From NCBI GenBank assembly GCA_015657535.1, contig JADHZB010002109.1:19697-83696 (forward strand): DNA of 64,000 nucleotides. The letters are read 5' to 3'. The translations under genes were made by a program, and so were the position numbers. The DNA is from Nephromyces sp. MM_2019 (lineage: Eukaryota > Apicomplexa > Aconoidasida > Nephromycida). Below the pieces are notes generated by a model, which worked only from the letters and a program-made list of their open reading frames with translations, did no database searches and was not told where the DNA came from. Positions 63,559-64,000 of this stretch are shown in pieces (within the stretch, counting starts at the first letter, position 1; each line of letters opens with the position of its first letter).

Positions 63559-64000
63559 ATGGACCAAAGTAGATTAAGAAAAAATATTACATTTTTCATA
63601 TTATCAACCACCCTCATCACTTTTAGTATATACACCGCCGCTCGTTTTAATTTTAATTTAAATTCGTCGAAATTTTCACCCAAACGAAATATGTCGTCTG
63701 AAAACACCGCTATTCGTTTTCCCTATCTTCACCAAATTTCTGAAAAGGCCTATAAAGTGTGTGTGGGGGGTAATGGTGTGTGTATGTGTGTGTGTGTGGG
63801 GAGGAGCGTTTGTATGTGTGTGTGTCTGGGGAGGGGCGTTTGTATGTGTGTTTGGTAAGGTGCGTGTGTGTGTGTGTGGGGAAGTTGTGTGTGTGTGTGT
63901 GTGGTAAGATGCGTGTGTGTGTGTGTGGTAAGATGCGTGTGTGTGTGTGTGGTAAGGTGCGTGTATGTGTGTGTGGTAAGGTGCGTGTGTGTGTGTGTGG
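63559..64000 (+). CDS. First exon of an unknown gene with N-terminal hydrophobic leader (runs off window)
   Basis: ATG at 63559 opens 66 codons to a likely donor at 63757 (AAA then GTGTGTG). Residues 9-25 are hydrophobic (NITFFILSTTLITFSIY), then AARFNFNLNSSKFSPKRN, low in acidic residues, and a second in-frame Met at residue 45 (MSSENTAIRFPYLHQISEKA). The leader could be a signal peptide plus transit segment for the apicoplast, or a signal anchor. Starting at Met45 would give a soluble form. The rest of the protein is beyond the window, so I cannot name it. Confidence 0.5.
63757..64000 (+). repeat. TG-rich tandem array with repeated GGTAAG
   Basis: The start of intron 1 of the last gene consists of units of the type GTGTGTGTGTGGTAAGGTGC and relatives (with GGGGAGGAGCG variants), about 18 to 22 bp each, continuing past the window end. 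Confidence 0.8.

Overview
The window is nuclear DNA of an apicomplexan parasite. It is very AT-rich, most genes are cut by many short GT-AG introns (about 33 to 600 bp), and every protein-coding gene has to be assembled from small exons. Three nuclear genes encode plastid-type proteins behind secretory leaders (Tic22, GatB, trigger factor), which points to a lineage that keeps an apicoplast and argues against Cryptosporidium. The style (short introns, CK2 alpha with a long N-terminal extension, minisatellites in introns) is piroplasm-like (Theileria/Babesia side). Spacing is looser than in published Theileria genomes: about 17 genes in 64 kb, with several gene-free stretches of 2 to 4 kb. I therefore leave the genus open. 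Exon boundaries were read by eye from splice signals, reading phase and family homology.

Left part (1-24 kb): casein kinase 2 alpha (+, 5' end outside the window); a small HNH-nuclease-like protein (+); three co-oriented minus-strand genes for apicoplast proteins, namely a Tic22-like import factor, the GatB subunit of the Glu-tRNA(Gln) amidotransferase and a trigger-factor-like chaperone; an unrecognised charged protein (+); protein phosphatase 1 (-); a 3.1-kb gap; KIN17 (+); and ribosomal protein eL33/L35A (-).

Middle part (25-46 kb): a MerC-like four-helix membrane protein (+), a 3.2-kb gap containing a CA-rich stretch, a five-exon CHD1-type chromatin remodeller (+), a Ygr210/YchF-type GTPase (+), an unrecognised coiled-coil protein (-) and a NIPA-type magnesium transporter (+).

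Right part (46-64 kb): a small Cys-containing unknown protein (-), a 23-exon cytosolic-type leucyl-tRNA synthetase (-) with a possible alternative organellar start, a 3.8-kb gap of alternating CA- and TG-rich DNA, and the first exon of a gene (+) that runs off the end. From about 43 kb onward, introns and spacers change character and fill with CA/TG repeats and minisatellites. One of these holds the only assembly gap (50 N).

By function the window mixes housekeeping genes (translation, DNA/RNA processing, phosphorylation, chromatin, Mg2+ transport) with an apicoplast import/translation/folding group. No CRISPR array, insertion sequence, rRNA or convincing tRNA was seen.
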